Below, one piece after another: positions 51,535 to 61,040 of a DNA stretch of 64,000 bases. The translations under genes and the position numbers were made by a program. The DNA lies in the NCBI RefSeq assembly GCF_002007645.1, contig NZ_CP019791.1, positions 744,001-808,000 of the forward strand. Reading direction: 5' to 3'. This DNA comes from Anaerohalosphaera lusitana (GTDB lineage: Bacteria; Planctomycetota; Phycisphaerae; Sedimentisphaerales; Anaerohalosphaeraceae). Position 1 is the first letter of the stretch. Each line of letters starts with the position of its first letter. The notes under the pieces were generated by a model. The model did no database searches and had not been told where the DNA came from. It saw only the letters and a program-made list of their open reading frames with translations.

Positions 51535-54500
51535 ATGAAGTTTGTGATACCACTTCTAACGGTCCTCTTGTGCATATCCGCCGCCCAAACCGCAGAAATC
51601 CACGTCCCAGCCGACCACCCAACCATCCAAACAGCCGTAGACGCCGCAACAGACGGCGATACAGTAATCGTTACGCCAGGCGTATATAAGGAAAACATAA
51701 ACTTCAAAGGCAAAGCGATAGAGGTGAGAAGTCAGCAGCCCGCCAACTGGGATATCGTCAAATCAACCGTAATAGACGGAAGTGAGGGCAACAGCAGTTG
51801 TGTGGTTTTTGAAACTGCCGAGGGGGCTGAAAGTATCCTATCTGGTTTCACATTGACTGGCGGGGCTGGTACGAATGTGGAGGTTTTCAGAAACGATACG
51901 TGTGGCGGTGGTGTTCTGTGTCTCAATGCTTCCCCAACGATCGAGCGATGCAATATTACGAAAAATGGCCCAGCCGACCGCGGCGGTGGAGTTGCATTGG
52001 TCGGTGCGTGTGAGGCTGAACTTAGGTCCTGTTTTATAACCAACAATGTTGTCAGTACCAGAGGCCCCGGAATTTTTGTCAAGTCAAGCACACCAGAGAC
52101 TTCCGTTAACAGAATTCTGAATTGTACAATAGCAGACAATTTTTTTGAGTACGAGCGGTGTTCTTATAACTTATATCAGGCAAGGATAGTCAATAGCAAC
52201 TCTATTATATCTGGCAGTATCATATACGGTGGCAATGATATTGAGAACGGCGAAATGCGAAGTGTATGGATAAATTCTATTTCACAAATTACATATTCGT
52301 GTTTCGATTCGCTCTTCACTCATGAAACGGGAACTCATGACCCTTATGAATTGCCGCATGATTCTACAAATATTGAAGCTGTCCCGCATTTTGTAAAACG
52401 TTCTCTCAAACCTTTTTCTTCGGAGGTTGGTGATTATCATATTACGAACCTTTCGCCGTGCATGAATGCAGGCAATCCCGAATATACAGCCGAAAGCAGA
52501 TTGGATATCGATGGTCAGCAGCGAGTTACTTTTGGGGTCGTTGATATAGGTGCTGATGAAGTAATACCATTTATTTCAGTCGATAATCCGCAAGTGGCTT
52601 CTGTATGGGCCGCGGGCAGTACGCGCAAGGTGAGATGGCAAGCGTTCGAATATGATGGTCCGGTCGACATCATGTACAGTATCGACGGTGGGCAGAGCTG
52701 GATGACCATTGCTTCTGCGCAGGAGAATACCGGCGAATATCAATGGACGTTGCCTGATGTCATTCTGTCCAATCAGTGCGTGGTCGGCGTGTTTGCAGCG
52801 GGTGAGGATCCTGTCGGAATCGAGTACAAATACGGCGGGCCTTTTACCGCTCAGCCGATCAGCCCTGATCCCGCGACGGATTCGGCCTGGCCGTCGCTTG
52901 GAGGCGGCAGCGACCGTTCGGGCAGCAGTTTAGCTGTCGGGCCTGAGGTCGGTTGCGTCAAGTGGAAGCTGGAAACGGAAGGTGCCTTTCAGCGCAGCGT
53001 CGCGGTTGGCTCGGACGGAAATGTCCACGCGGCCTGCGGCTGGGAAGATGAATACGAAACGAATGACTGGGAAGAGCAAGTACTGATACGCGAACAGGGC
53101 GGCAAGGTTTACACTGTCGACCCCGAGGGCACTGTGCTGTGGGCGTTCGAAACAGAAAGTCCCGTTACGAGTTCACCGTCGGTCGGGCCGGACGGAACGG
53201 TCTATTTCGGCGACCGTGACGGTACGCTTTATGCGGTCGACAAAAACGGCATGGTCCGCTGGACACAGAACGTGGACGGACCGATGATCGCAAGTCCGGC
53301 TGTAGCTGCTGACGGCAGGGTATTCGCGGCCTGCACCGACGGAACTGTTCGTGCGTTCGAATGGAACGGCAGCGATCTGTGGAAATTCGAGCTGCCCATG
53401 CTCGGCCAGATCAGCGACGAAATACTTGCCTCGCCCGCGATAGATGACGAGCGACTATACTTCTCGAGCGTATATAATCCTTATGTCTACGCCCTGAACC
53501 TCGACACCGGCGAGATCGAATGGACGACAGAAATACCCGAGGCAGAGGGCTTCTTCGTTTCGCCGGTCGTCACTCCCGACGGCAACGTCCTGATAAACGC
53601 CCTGGATGACAAAACACTTTACGCACTTGCATGCGATACGGGCGAAGTAGCATGGTCGGTCGATCTGTATGATTTAGCTGAGTCCTCAAACTTAGTGACA
53701 CCTGTAGCTCATTGGCCTTTCGAAGACGGCACAACGGACGTTATAGAAGGTTACACAAGTTATCTCGAGGGTGATCTTGTCAATACCAAACCTGCTGTTG
53801 GTGAGGGTTGTATATCACTGAGGGAGCATGATGAGCTTAACATTAACAGCTATCCCGGTGTGATTGGTTCACAGGCTCGTACAGTTTCTGTTTGGGTAAA
53901 AGCAGGGCGGGGTGATATCTTCGATTATGGCCGCAGGGAACAAGGAAAACGGTGGAGGCTGTTCTTTGAGGGCGACGAACTCGCTCTTGGCATAGGCGGC
54001 GCCGCGATCTATGTGGATTCTAATCTGTCATCACGAAGCTGGCACCGAGTTACGACTGTTCTTGCCGATACCGAAAATCCCACCGTTCGCGACATAAGTA
54101 TATACATTGACGGAGTGAAACGCGAACCCAGATTCAGCAACCCTGACACTTTAGTGAACACCGCTGATTATAGAATTTATGTTGGCAATAATCTGCCAGG
54201 GCAAATTGACGATCTCCGCTTTTATGATTTTGCGATGGATCAGGACCTGATCAGGAAAACCTACCTGGCACAAAAAGCAAGCGGTCGGATGTACTCTGAG
54301 CCTGCTGTTGCCGCTGATGGTACTGTATATTTGTCAATGGACTCGCCGACATTGTGTGCTCTCAATGCAGATGGAAGTCTAAAATGGAGCTCGCATTTGG
54401 GTCAGGTCGGCGGCTACAGTCTTGCTGTCGGCAATGACGGCTTGGTCTATGCAGCGGGTGATGACGGTAGCGTGTATGTTGTCAGTCCTGATGGTGAAGA

Positions 54501-54852
54501 ACTCGCCCGCTTCGATGGGCAGGGCAGGCTCAGCTATCCGGCGGTCGGTGAAGGCATGCTTTATGCCGGCGATGAGGCCGGTGCGGTATGGGCGATAGGT
54601 GCTGACGGCTGTTCCGAAGCAATGCAGCTCCATCGCCCGGTGAATATCGCTGCTGACGGTGCGGTGAATCTTTCCGACCTGGCGGTTCTGGCATCGGACT
54701 GGCTCAACACATTCTGTCTGGACAGCTACCATTCCGACTGTACCTGCGGCGGGATCGAAGTTGAGTACTTCCAGGGCGACGTCAACCGCGATCTGTCCGT
54801 TGACAATGCCGACCTGATGGAACTGATCGAAAACTGGCTAGCGACCGAATAG
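51535..54852 (+). CDS. Large secreted beta-helix / PQQ-propeller / LamG / dockerin-like protein
   Basis: 1105 residues. Signal peptide (VIPLLTVLLCISAAQTAE), then a parallel beta-helix with the usual opening ADHPTIQTAVDAATDGDTV (residues about 25-350). A short Ig-like module (about 355-430, TRKVRWQAFEYDGPVDIMY) follows. From about 450 a PQQ-like beta-propeller runs (SSPSVGPDGTVYFGDRDG, LYAVDKNG). It is interrupted at about 720-905 by a LamG/concanavalin-like domain (VAHWPFEDGTTDVIEG, WHRVTTVLAD, GQIDDLRFYDFAMD), then resumes (SEPAVAADGTVYLSMDS). The end has two dockerin-like loops (AVNLSDLAVLASDWL, GDVNRDLSVDNADL). GGAG precedes the ATG. Two pseudopilin-like genes follow at once in the same operon. 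Role is probably binding or display at the cell surface. Confidence 0.85.
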   Translation: MKFVIPLLTVLLCISAAQTAEIHVPADHPTIQTAVDAATDGDTVIVTPGVYKENINFKGKAIEVRSQQPANWDIVKSTVIDGSEGNSSCVVFETAEGAESILSGFTLTGGAGTNVEVFRNDTCGGGVLCLNASPTIERCNITKNGPADRGGGVALVGACEAELRSCFITNNVVSTRGPGIFVKSSTPETSVNRILNCTIADNFFEYERCSYNLYQARIVNSNSIISGSIIYGGNDIENGEMRSVWINSISQITYSCFDSLFTHETGTHDPYELPHDSTNIEAVPHFVKRSLKPFSSEVGDYHITNLSPCMNAGNPEYTAESRLDIDGQQRVTFGVVDIGADEVIPFISVDNPQVASVWAAGSTRKVRWQAFEYDGPVDIMYSIDGGQSWMTIASAQENTGEYQWTLPDVILSNQCVVGVFAAGEDPVGIEYKYGGPFTAQPISPDPATDSAWPSLGGGSDRSGSSLAVGPEVGCVKWKLETEGAFQRSVAVGSDGNVHAACGWEDEYETNDWEEQVLIREQGGKVYTVDPEGTVLWAFETESPVTSSPSVGPDGTVYFGDRDGTLYAVDKNGMVRWTQNVDGPMIASPAVAADGRVFAACTDGTVRAFEWNGSDLWKFELPMLGQISDEILASPAIDDERLYFSSVYNPYVYALNLDTGEIEWTTEIPEAEGFFVSPVVTPDGNVLINALDDKTLYALACDTGEVAWSVDLYDLAESSNLVTPVAHWPFEDGTTDVIEGYTSYLEGDLVNTKPAVGEGCISLREHDELNINSYPGVIGSQARTVSVWVKAGRGDIFDYGRREQGKRWRLFFEGDELALGIGGAAIYVDSNLSSRSWHRVTTVLADTENPTVRDISIYIDGVKREPRFSNPDTLVNTADYRIYVGNNLPGQIDDLRFYDFAMDQDLIRKTYLAQKASGRMYSEPAVAADGTVYLSMDSPTLCALNADGSLKWSSHLGQVGGYSLAVGNDGLVYAAGDDGSVYVVSPDGEELARFDGQGRLSYPAVGEGMLYAGDEAGAVWAIGADGCSEAMQLHRPVNIAADGAVNLSDLAVLASDWLNTFCLDSYHSDCTCGGIEVEYFQGDVNRDLSVDNADLMELIENWLATE

Positions 54853-54865
54853 TGAGGAGTGATCC

Positions 54866-55612
54866 ATGTTTAAAATAAAACCTTCCAGAACAGATATGAT
54901 CGTCACGCTGCTTTGCTGTGCGGTGCTGCTCGCCGCAATGGGCGCGATGGGCCGTGGAAGCAAGCATGCTAAGACCATTGTATGCCAGTCGAACCTTCGC
55001 AAGCTCGGCCAGATCGCAACGCTGTATGCCCAGGAAAATGACGGCGAAGGTTTTAATTCATGGTATGGTCGAGTGGATGATTATACGGCGAAAGCCGAAA
55101 GCATAATGCATTGTAGCGAAACGAAGGAGTTGGTAGTAGACCGAACCAACATGTACACTATGGGCCACTCGCGAAAACCATGGGTCTGGACCTGGAGTTT
55201 GAGTTCTTACGTTACGGGGACATATGGCTATAATGGCTGGCTGTATACTCGCAGTTCCTATTCATCAAATGAAGAAAAATACTTCAAGAATACCTGCAGT
55301 GTTGAGAAGCCTTCCCTGACGCCAATGTTCGCAGATGCGAAGTGGGTTTCTTCCACGCCGTTCGTAGATGACTGCATATACCCTCAGACTGATCTTTCCG
55401 GGTACCCCAACCAATTTTATAGTACAAAGATATCATACTTCATGATGGACCGTCATTATGGAGCTACGAACATAGTCTTTTCTGATGGACACGCCGAATC
55501 AGTGGCACTGGAAGAAATGTGGTCTCTCTACTGGCACAAGCAATGGAAACCAAAACACAATGTGAAACGAACAGATGGGACCCCCATTTACCGCGCCAAT
55601 AGCTGCAAATGA
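54866..55612 (+). CDS. Pseudopilin-like protein without a prepilin cleavage motif (copy 1)
   Basis: 248 residues. The N-terminal hydrophobic helix followed by CQSNLRKLGQIATLYAQEN and the C-terminal FSDGHAESVALEEMW are marks of the large planctomycete type II pseudopilin-like family (DUF1559-related; H-x-DG at the end). But the helix is MIVTLLCCAVLLAAMGAMG, lacking the GFTLIE prepilin peptidase site, so it is probably a plain membrane-anchored protein. It starts 13 bases after the large surface-protein gene and is followed by a paralogue. Confidence 0.75.
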   Translation: MFKIKPSRTDMIVTLLCCAVLLAAMGAMGRGSKHAKTIVCQSNLRKLGQIATLYAQENDGEGFNSWYGRVDDYTAKAESIMHCSETKELVVDRTNMYTMGHSRKPWVWTWSLSSYVTGTYGYNGWLYTRSSYSSNEEKYFKNTCSVEKPSLTPMFADAKWVSSTPFVDDCIYPQTDLSGYPNQFYSTKISYFMMDRHYGATNIVFSDGHAESVALEEMWSLYWHKQWKPKHNVKRTDGTPIYRANSCK

Positions 55613-55623
55613 ATGGAGACTTT

Positions 55624-56379
55624 ATGAGACTTGGAAAAAACGATTGCCTGATGATCCTGCTTTGCTGTGTATTCATGTTCATGGCAATGGGCGCGATGGG
55701 CCGCGGCAGCAAGCGCGCAAAGACGCTCATATGCCAGTCGAACCTTCGCAAGCTCGGCCAAATTGCAACGTTGTATGCCCAGGAAAATGACGGCAAAGGG
55801 TTTTCTTTAGAATATGCTAACATGTGGTGCCAGCGGCTGGATGAATATACAAATGCAGTCGACAGCATTCTGTTGTGCCCTGAAACTGTTAGTCGCGACT
55901 ACGATGAGTACGGTTCATACCGTTACGGTGATTCACGCACGCCATGGATGTGGAACTATAATCGTGAGGAGCAGCGCATTGGGACATACGCTTTTAATGG
56001 CTGGCTCTATATAAGAGAATCTTACTATGGGTCTGAAGAAAAGAATTTCAAAGATTTCAATGAGATTCAAAAACCCTCTAGAACGCCTGTATTTGCTGAT
56101 GGCAACTGGGTTGATACATGGCCTGACGAGAGCGATGAAATAACGGCTGAATGTGATCTCACTGGGGAGGCAACCGGCCACCATGAAAACGGGATGATGG
56201 TAAGGGTTACCATGGACCGCCACTACGGCGTTACGAATGTGGTCTTCGCTGACGGTCATGCCGAGGCCGTGCCGCTGAGCAAGCTCTGGTCGCTCAACTG
56301 GCACAAGGGCTGGCAGCCTAAGTATAATGTGAAGCGTGAGGACGGCTCGCCCATATACAAAGCGAACTCCTGCGAGTAG
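55624..56379 (+). CDS. Pseudopilin-like protein without a prepilin cleavage motif (copy 2)
   Basis: 251 residues and a tandem duplicate of the preceding gene (shared AMGAMGRGSK, CQSNLRKLGQIATLYAQEND, MDRHYG-TN-VF-DGHAE and the end YNVKREDGSPIYKANSC). The N-terminus also lacks a GFTLIE site. GGAG precedes ATG 55624; an earlier ATG (55609) overlaps the stop of copy 1. The middle part has diverged most, which may reflect ligand differences. Confidence 0.75.
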   Translation: MRLGKNDCLMILLCCVFMFMAMGAMGRGSKRAKTLICQSNLRKLGQIATLYAQENDGKGFSLEYANMWCQRLDEYTNAVDSILLCPETVSRDYDEYGSYRYGDSRTPWMWNYNREEQRIGTYAFNGWLYIRESYYGSEEKNFKDFNEIQKPSRTPVFADGNWVDTWPDESDEITAECDLTGEATGHHENGMMVRVTMDRHYGVTNVVFADGHAEAVPLSKLWSLNWHKGWQPKYNVKREDGSPIYKANSCE

Positions 56380-56433
56380 AGTCACAGGAGTTCGGTTACA
56401 ATTCTGTATAATTTTGCTGCGTCCTCGGCCGGG

Positions 56434-58230
56434 CTAATCGCTCGTGTCCAGTATGCTCATGAAGGCTTCCTGCGGTATCTGCACCGAGCCGATGCTCTTC
56501 ATGCGTTTCTTACCTTCCTTCTGCTTCTTGAGCACCTTCATCTTTCGCGATACGTCACCGCCGTACAGCTTGCTTGTCACGTCCTTACGGTAGGCCTTTA
56601 TCGTTTCGCGGGCGATTATCTTTCCGCCGATCGCGGCCTGCAGCGGTATCTCGAACTGATGCTTTGGTATCGCCTTGCGCAACTTCTGCAGCAGCTTTCG
56701 GCCGCGTACTTCCGCATTGCTTCGGTGCAGGATGACCGATAGAGCGTCGACGGCCTTCTTGTTGACCAGTATGTCGACCTTTGCGAGATTGCTCTTTTCG
56801 AAGCCGATCAGCTCATAATCCATCGTCGCATAGCCGTGACTGATACCCTTGAGCAGGTCGTAGAAATCGTAAACGATCTCCGCCAGCGGCGCCTTATACT
56901 CCAGCAGCACCCGCGTCTTGCTCAGATAATCCGTCTTGATAAGCTGACAGCGTTTGCCCTCCGCCAGCGTCATGATCCCGCCGATAGTATCGCTTGACGT
57001 GATGATCTCCAGCCGCACGTAAGGCTCCTTGAGCGCCTCGATATGGCTCGGGTCGGGCAGCATGCTCGGTGAATCGATCCTGATCGTCTCACCGTCCTTA
57101 GTAATGACTTCGTAACTCACCGTTGGCGCGGTCTGCACCACGTCGATATCGTATTCGCGTTCGAGCCGTTCCTGCACGATCTCCATGTGCAGCAGACCGA
57201 GAAAACCGCATCTAAAGCCAAACCCCAGTGCGGGCGAACTTTGCGGCGTAAAGGTGAAGCTGGAATCGTTGGTCGCCAGTTTCTCGAACGCCCCGCGCAG
57301 TTTCGGATAATCGGTATTGTTACCCGGGTAGAAGTCCGAGAAAACCATCTGCGCAGGCGGCTGATAGCCGGGCAGCGGTTTTTCGGCCGGGTTCGCGTCG
57401 TCGGTTATCGTATCGCCGATGGTCACGTCCGCCAGTTCCTTGATGTTGGCGATCACGTAGCCCACCTCGCCCGAGCCGAGCTCGTCGACCGCGGTCATCT
57501 GCGGAGCGAACTTGCCTATCTCGCTGATCACGTAGGTGCGACCAGTTCCCATCAGGCGTATCTTCTGGCGGGTCCTGAGCTTGCCGCCCACGACTTTGAC
57601 GTAGCAGATCACGCCGCGATAATCGTTGAAATTCGCATCGAATATCAGTGCCGAGCTGGGTTCGTCGCTGTGATCCTCGGGCGGCGGCAGAAGCTGAATG
57701 ACCGCTCGCAGCAGCTCACCCACTCCTTCACCGGACTTGGCACTGATCGGAAAGCATTCACCCTTGCTCAGACCAATGGCGTGTTCGACCTCTTCGATCA
57801 CCACCTGCGGCTGGGCCGCGGGCAGGTCGATCTTGTTGATCACGCCGATTATCTCTGCCCCGGTTTCGACCGCAAGATAAGTGTTGGCAACGGTTTGCGC
57901 CTCGACACCCTGGCTGGCGTCCACGACGAGCAGGGCACCTTCGCAGGCAGCCAGTGCACGCGAAACCTCGTAATGAAAATCCACGTGGCCCGGCGTGTCG
58001 ATCAGGTTCAGCATGTACTCCTTGCCGTCCAGCTCGTATTTCATCGTCACCGCCGACGCCTTGATCGTTATGCCGCGCTCACGTTCCAGGTCCATGCTGT
58101 CGAGCATCTGTTCCTGCCTGTCGCGGTCCGTGATCGAGCCGGTAAGCTCGAGCATGCGGTCCGCGAGCGTACTCTTGCCGTGGTCGATGTGTGCAACTAT
58201 CGAAAAATTACGTATATGTTCTGTACCCAT
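56434..58230 (-). CDS. lepA: Elongation factor 4
   Basis: GTPase that back-translocates or rescues stalled ribosomes. 598 residues. G1 AHIDHGKSTL, G2/G3 around RGITIK and DTPGHVDF, G4 NKIDLP, and the LepA-specific C-terminal domain ending in VSRKMKVLKKQKEGKKRMK. A TTGTAT-17-TATAAT promoter lies upstream. Divergent from the M29 aminopeptidase gene. Confidence 0.97.
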   Translation of the reverse strand: MGTEHIRNFSIVAHIDHGKSTLADRMLELTGSITDRDRQEQMLDSMDLERERGITIKASAVTMKYELDGKEYMLNLIDTPGHVDFHYEVSRALAACEGALLVVDASQGVEAQTVANTYLAVETGAEIIGVINKIDLPAAQPQVVIEEVEHAIGLSKGECFPISAKSGEGVGELLRAVIQLLPPPEDHSDEPSSALIFDANFNDYRGVICYVKVVGGKLRTRQKIRLMGTGRTYVISEIGKFAPQMTAVDELGSGEVGYVIANIKELADVTIGDTITDDANPAEKPLPGYQPPAQMVFSDFYPGNNTDYPKLRGAFEKLATNDSSFTFTPQSSPALGFGFRCGFLGLLHMEIVQERLEREYDIDVVQTAPTVSYEVITKDGETIRIDSPSMLPDPSHIEALKEPYVRLEIITSSDTIGGIMTLAEGKRCQLIKTDYLSKTRVLLEYKAPLAEIVYDFYDLLKGISHGYATMDYELIGFEKSNLAKVDILVNKKAVDALSVILHRSNAEVRGRKLLQKLRKAIPKHQFEIPLQAAIGGKIIARETIKAYRKDVTSKLYGGDVSRKMKVLKKQKEGKKRMKSIGSVQIPQEAFMSILDTSD

Positions 58231-58269
58231 GCAAATCCAGCTAGAAAATCGGTATCATAAAAACCGGGA

Positions 58270-58298
58270 ATTATACCATCACTCGCCCGCAAATACAA
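58270..58298 (-). promoter_or_regulatory. Promoter of lepA
   Basis: On the minus strand TTGTAT, 17 bp spacer, TATAAT; leader of about 33 bases. Confidence 0.7.
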
Positions 58299-58314
58299 CG
58301 TGCAGCTTTATTTG

Positions 58315-58343
58315 TTGAAAAATATCGCTAAAACGCATATTCT
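58315..58343 (+). promoter_or_regulatory. Promoter of the M29 aminopeptidase gene
   Basis: TTGAAA, 17 bp spacer, TATTCT; leader of about 54 bases. It lies 17 bp from the divergent lepA promoter. Confidence 0.65.
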
Positions 58344-58403
58344 GCAGGCACTAATGTTTACACCACAAATGGGCAAATGTTCTTAACAAGGAGCCGCAAT
58401 TCG

Positions 58404-59498
58404 ATGGATATCAACGCGAAATATGCAGACTTACTGGTCAATTATTCCCTTAAGGTTAAAAAAGGCGACAAGTTTCTCATCCGGGCCTCGTACCTGGCAG
58501 AGGACCTTGTCAAAGAGATATATCGGGCCGCACTTCAGGCCGGTGCACATCCGGAATTGCAGATAAGTCTGGACGGAACTGACCGGATTCTCTACGAAAA
58601 CGCTTCCGATGAGCAGTTGGAATATGTTTCACCGACCAATAAGATCGTATTTGAGTCTTACGATGCGCTGCTCAACATACTCTCGCCGTTCAACATGAAG
58701 ACGCTGCAGAGTATCGACGCAGAAAAGAAGCAGAAAGTCAGTCTGGCTCGCAGTGATCTGATGAAGACCTTCTTCAAAAGGGCGGCAGCAGGCGAGTTCA
58801 ACTGGTCGCTCTGTGTGCATCCCACCAACGCCGCCGCGCAGGAATCGGGCATGAGCTTGGACGAGTATGCGGAGTTCGTCTACTCTGCATGCTATCTCAA
58901 CGAGGACGATCCGGTTGCAAAATGGAAGCAGGTCAACGAACAGCAGCAGGTCATATGCGATCGTCTCAACAAGGCCACAAAGATCAAATATGCCGGCCCG
59001 GACATCGACATATCCTTCGTCACCGAGGGCAGGACATGGATCAACTCCTCCGGCAACAAGAACATGCCCGACGGTGAAGTCTTCACCGCACCCGTTGAGG
59101 ATTCGGTCAACGGCAAGATACGTTTTTCGTATCCCGGCTTCTACATGGGTCAGGAGATCGAGGACATCAGGCTCGAAGTCAAGGACGGCGAGGTCGTCGA
59201 CTGGTCCGCAGCCAAGGGCAAGGATCTGCTGGACAAAATTTTCGAGATACCCGGCTCACGCAGGTTCGGTGAGGTCGCCATCGGCACCAATCACGGCATA
59301 AAGAAATTCACCAAGAACATGCTTTTCGACGAGAAGATCGGCGGAACAGTGCACATGGCGATAGGCGCGACCATCCCCGAGTCCGGCGGCAAGAACGAAT
59401 CCGCGATCCACTGGGACATGCTCGCCGACATGACCAACGGCGGACATATCTACGCCGACGACGAACTGGTCTACGAGAACGGCCATTTCAAAATTTAA
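58404..59498 (+). CDS. M29 family aminopeptidase
   Basis: 364-residue metal-dependent aminopeptidase of the thermophilic aminopeptidase T/AmpS family; cytoplasmic. Metal-site motifs in order: GEVFTAP, FGEVAIGTN, GGTVHMAIG, AIHWDML. AAGGAG is 10 bases before ATG 58404; the open frame extends 9 codons upstream but lacks a ribosome site. It is followed by two sulfatase genes, with 33 bases to the first, but they probably do different work. Confidence 0.92.
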   Translation: MDINAKYADLLVNYSLKVKKGDKFLIRASYLAEDLVKEIYRAALQAGAHPELQISLDGTDRILYENASDEQLEYVSPTNKIVFESYDALLNILSPFNMKTLQSIDAEKKQKVSLARSDLMKTFFKRAAAGEFNWSLCVHPTNAAAQESGMSLDEYAEFVYSACYLNEDDPVAKWKQVNEQQQVICDRLNKATKIKYAGPDIDISFVTEGRTWINSSGNKNMPDGEVFTAPVEDSVNGKIRFSYPGFYMGQEIEDIRLEVKDGEVVDWSAAKGKDLLDKIFEIPGSRRFGEVAIGTNHGIKKFTKNMLFDEKIGGTVHMAIGATIPESGGKNESAIHWDMLADMTNGGHIYADDELVYENGHFKI

Positions 59499-59531
59499 TC
59501 AAATGGGTTAATGGTAGGTATGAGGTTTAAT

Positions 59532-61004
59532 ATGTTAAACCGCAGAAGTTTTCTCAAGCTCGCTGGAGTATCTCTGGCATCCGCCGCAGTACCGTCTTTG
59601 GCAAAGGCGGCTGAGGCGGGCAAGCCCGGGAGTTCGCCGAACATAGTTCTAATATACATGGACGACATGGGATATGCCGACCCGGTCTGCTATGGTGGTA
59701 AGGGATACAGCACTCCCAACATCGACCGCCTTGCCAAACAGGGAATGCTGTTCACCGATTTTCACGTCCCCCAACCGGTGTGTTCCGCCAGCCGTGCGTC
59801 CCTGCTCACCGGCTGCTACTCAAACAGGGTGTCCATAGAAGGCGCATTGTTCCCTGATTCAAAAAAGGGCCTCAACCCCGAAGAGGAAACAATCGCCGAG
59901 ATACTCAAGAAACGCAACTACAAAACAGGAATGGCTGGCAAGTGGCACCTTGGACATCACCGCGAGTTCCTGCCGCTGCAGCATGGTTTCGACGAGTACC
60001 TTGGACTGCCGTATTCGAACGATATGTGGCCGGTTGACTTTAACGGAAATCCGGCGAAATCCGGCTGGAAGAAAGATTGTCCGCCGCTCCCACTGATCGA
60101 AGATAATGAACAGGTCGATACAATAGACACGCTCGAGGATCAGGATACGTTGACCACGCGATATACTGAGAGGGCCGTGAAATTTATCAACGAGAACAAA
60201 CGCCGGCCTTTCTTCTTCTATCTTGCACATACGATGACACATGTTCCGCTTGGCGTTTCTGAAAAGTTCAAGGGCAAAAGCGAACAGGGCATGTACGGCG
60301 ATGTGATGATGGAGATCGATTGGTCCGTAGGCCAGGTCATGAAGGCTCTCGAGAACAACGGCCTGGAAGAAGACACGCTCGTGATCTTCACGAGTGACAA
60401 CGGTCCCTGGCTCAACTTCGGCAACCATGCCGGCTCCGCGGAACCGTTGAGAGAGGGCAAACAGACCACTTGGGAAGGCGGATGTCGCGTTTCCTGCATT
60501 ATGCGCTGGCCCGGCCAAATACCGGCCGACAGCGAATGCGACAAACTTGCATCCACGCTGGATATACTTCCGACAATCGCGGAAATTACCGGCGCACCAC
60601 TTCCGGAAAAGAAGATTGATGGCGTTAGCATTTTGTCGTTACTGAAAGGCGACGAAAATGCCAATCCCCGCAAACATCTCTGCTACTTCTACCAGCGGCG
60701 TCTTTGCGCCGTAAGAGAGGGTAACTGGAAACTTGTCTTTCCGCATACATACCAATCCTACGAAGGGGTAGAGCCAGGCATGGATGGTCATTGGGGACCT
60801 CGCGTTAAGCGCAAGGCAGAGCTGGCACTTTACGATCTGAAGAATGACATCGAAGAAACTGAGGATGTCAAGGACGAACACCCCGAAGTAGTTAAACATT
60901 TGCAAAAGTTTGCCACCAAAGCACGTGCCGAGCTTGGCGACCGACTTAAAAATGTCGAAGGTTCAGAGGTTCGTCCCCCCGGACTGCACAAGCAGAGCAA
61001 ATAA
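59532..61004 (+). CDS. Sulfatase with Tat signal (formylglycine type)
   Basis: 490 residues. N-terminal RRSFLKLAGVSLASAAV is a Tat signal, so it is exported folded. YMDDMGYADP gives metal-binding Asp44/Asp45; Cys84 in CSASRASLLTG is the residue oxidised to formylglycine; GKWHLGHH and TSDNGPW complete the type I sulfatase signature. Likely acts on sulfated polysaccharides, as in marine Planctomycetes. ATG 59532 with GAGG upstream. The second sulfatase gene starts 36 bases downstream. The Cys-type site needs a maturase (anSME or FGE) that is not in the window. Confidence 0.93.
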   Translation: MLNRRSFLKLAGVSLASAAVPSLAKAAEAGKPGSSPNIVLIYMDDMGYADPVCYGGKGYSTPNIDRLAKQGMLFTDFHVPQPVCSASRASLLTGCYSNRVSIEGALFPDSKKGLNPEEETIAEILKKRNYKTGMAGKWHLGHHREFLPLQHGFDEYLGLPYSNDMWPVDFNGNPAKSGWKKDCPPLPLIEDNEQVDTIDTLEDQDTLTTRYTERAVKFINENKRRPFFFYLAHTMTHVPLGVSEKFKGKSEQGMYGDVMMEIDWSVGQVMKALENNGLEEDTLVIFTSDNGPWLNFGNHAGSAEPLREGKQTTWEGGCRVSCIMRWPGQIPADSECDKLASTLDILPTIAEITGAPLPEKKIDGVSILSLLKGDENANPRKHLCYFYQRRLCAVREGNWKLVFPHTYQSYEGVEPGMDGHWGPRVKRKAELALYDLKNDIEETEDVKDEHPEVVKHLQKFATKARAELGDRLKNVEGSEVRPPGLHKQSK

Positions 61005-61040
61005 ATAGAGAATAATAATTATAAATTGCCGGAGAGCAAA

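Noticed and set aside
56365-56392. Hairpin AACTCCTG/CAGGAGTT over the stop of pseudopilin copy 2 as a terminator
   Set aside because: Long loop and no U-tract on either strand; too weak to list.
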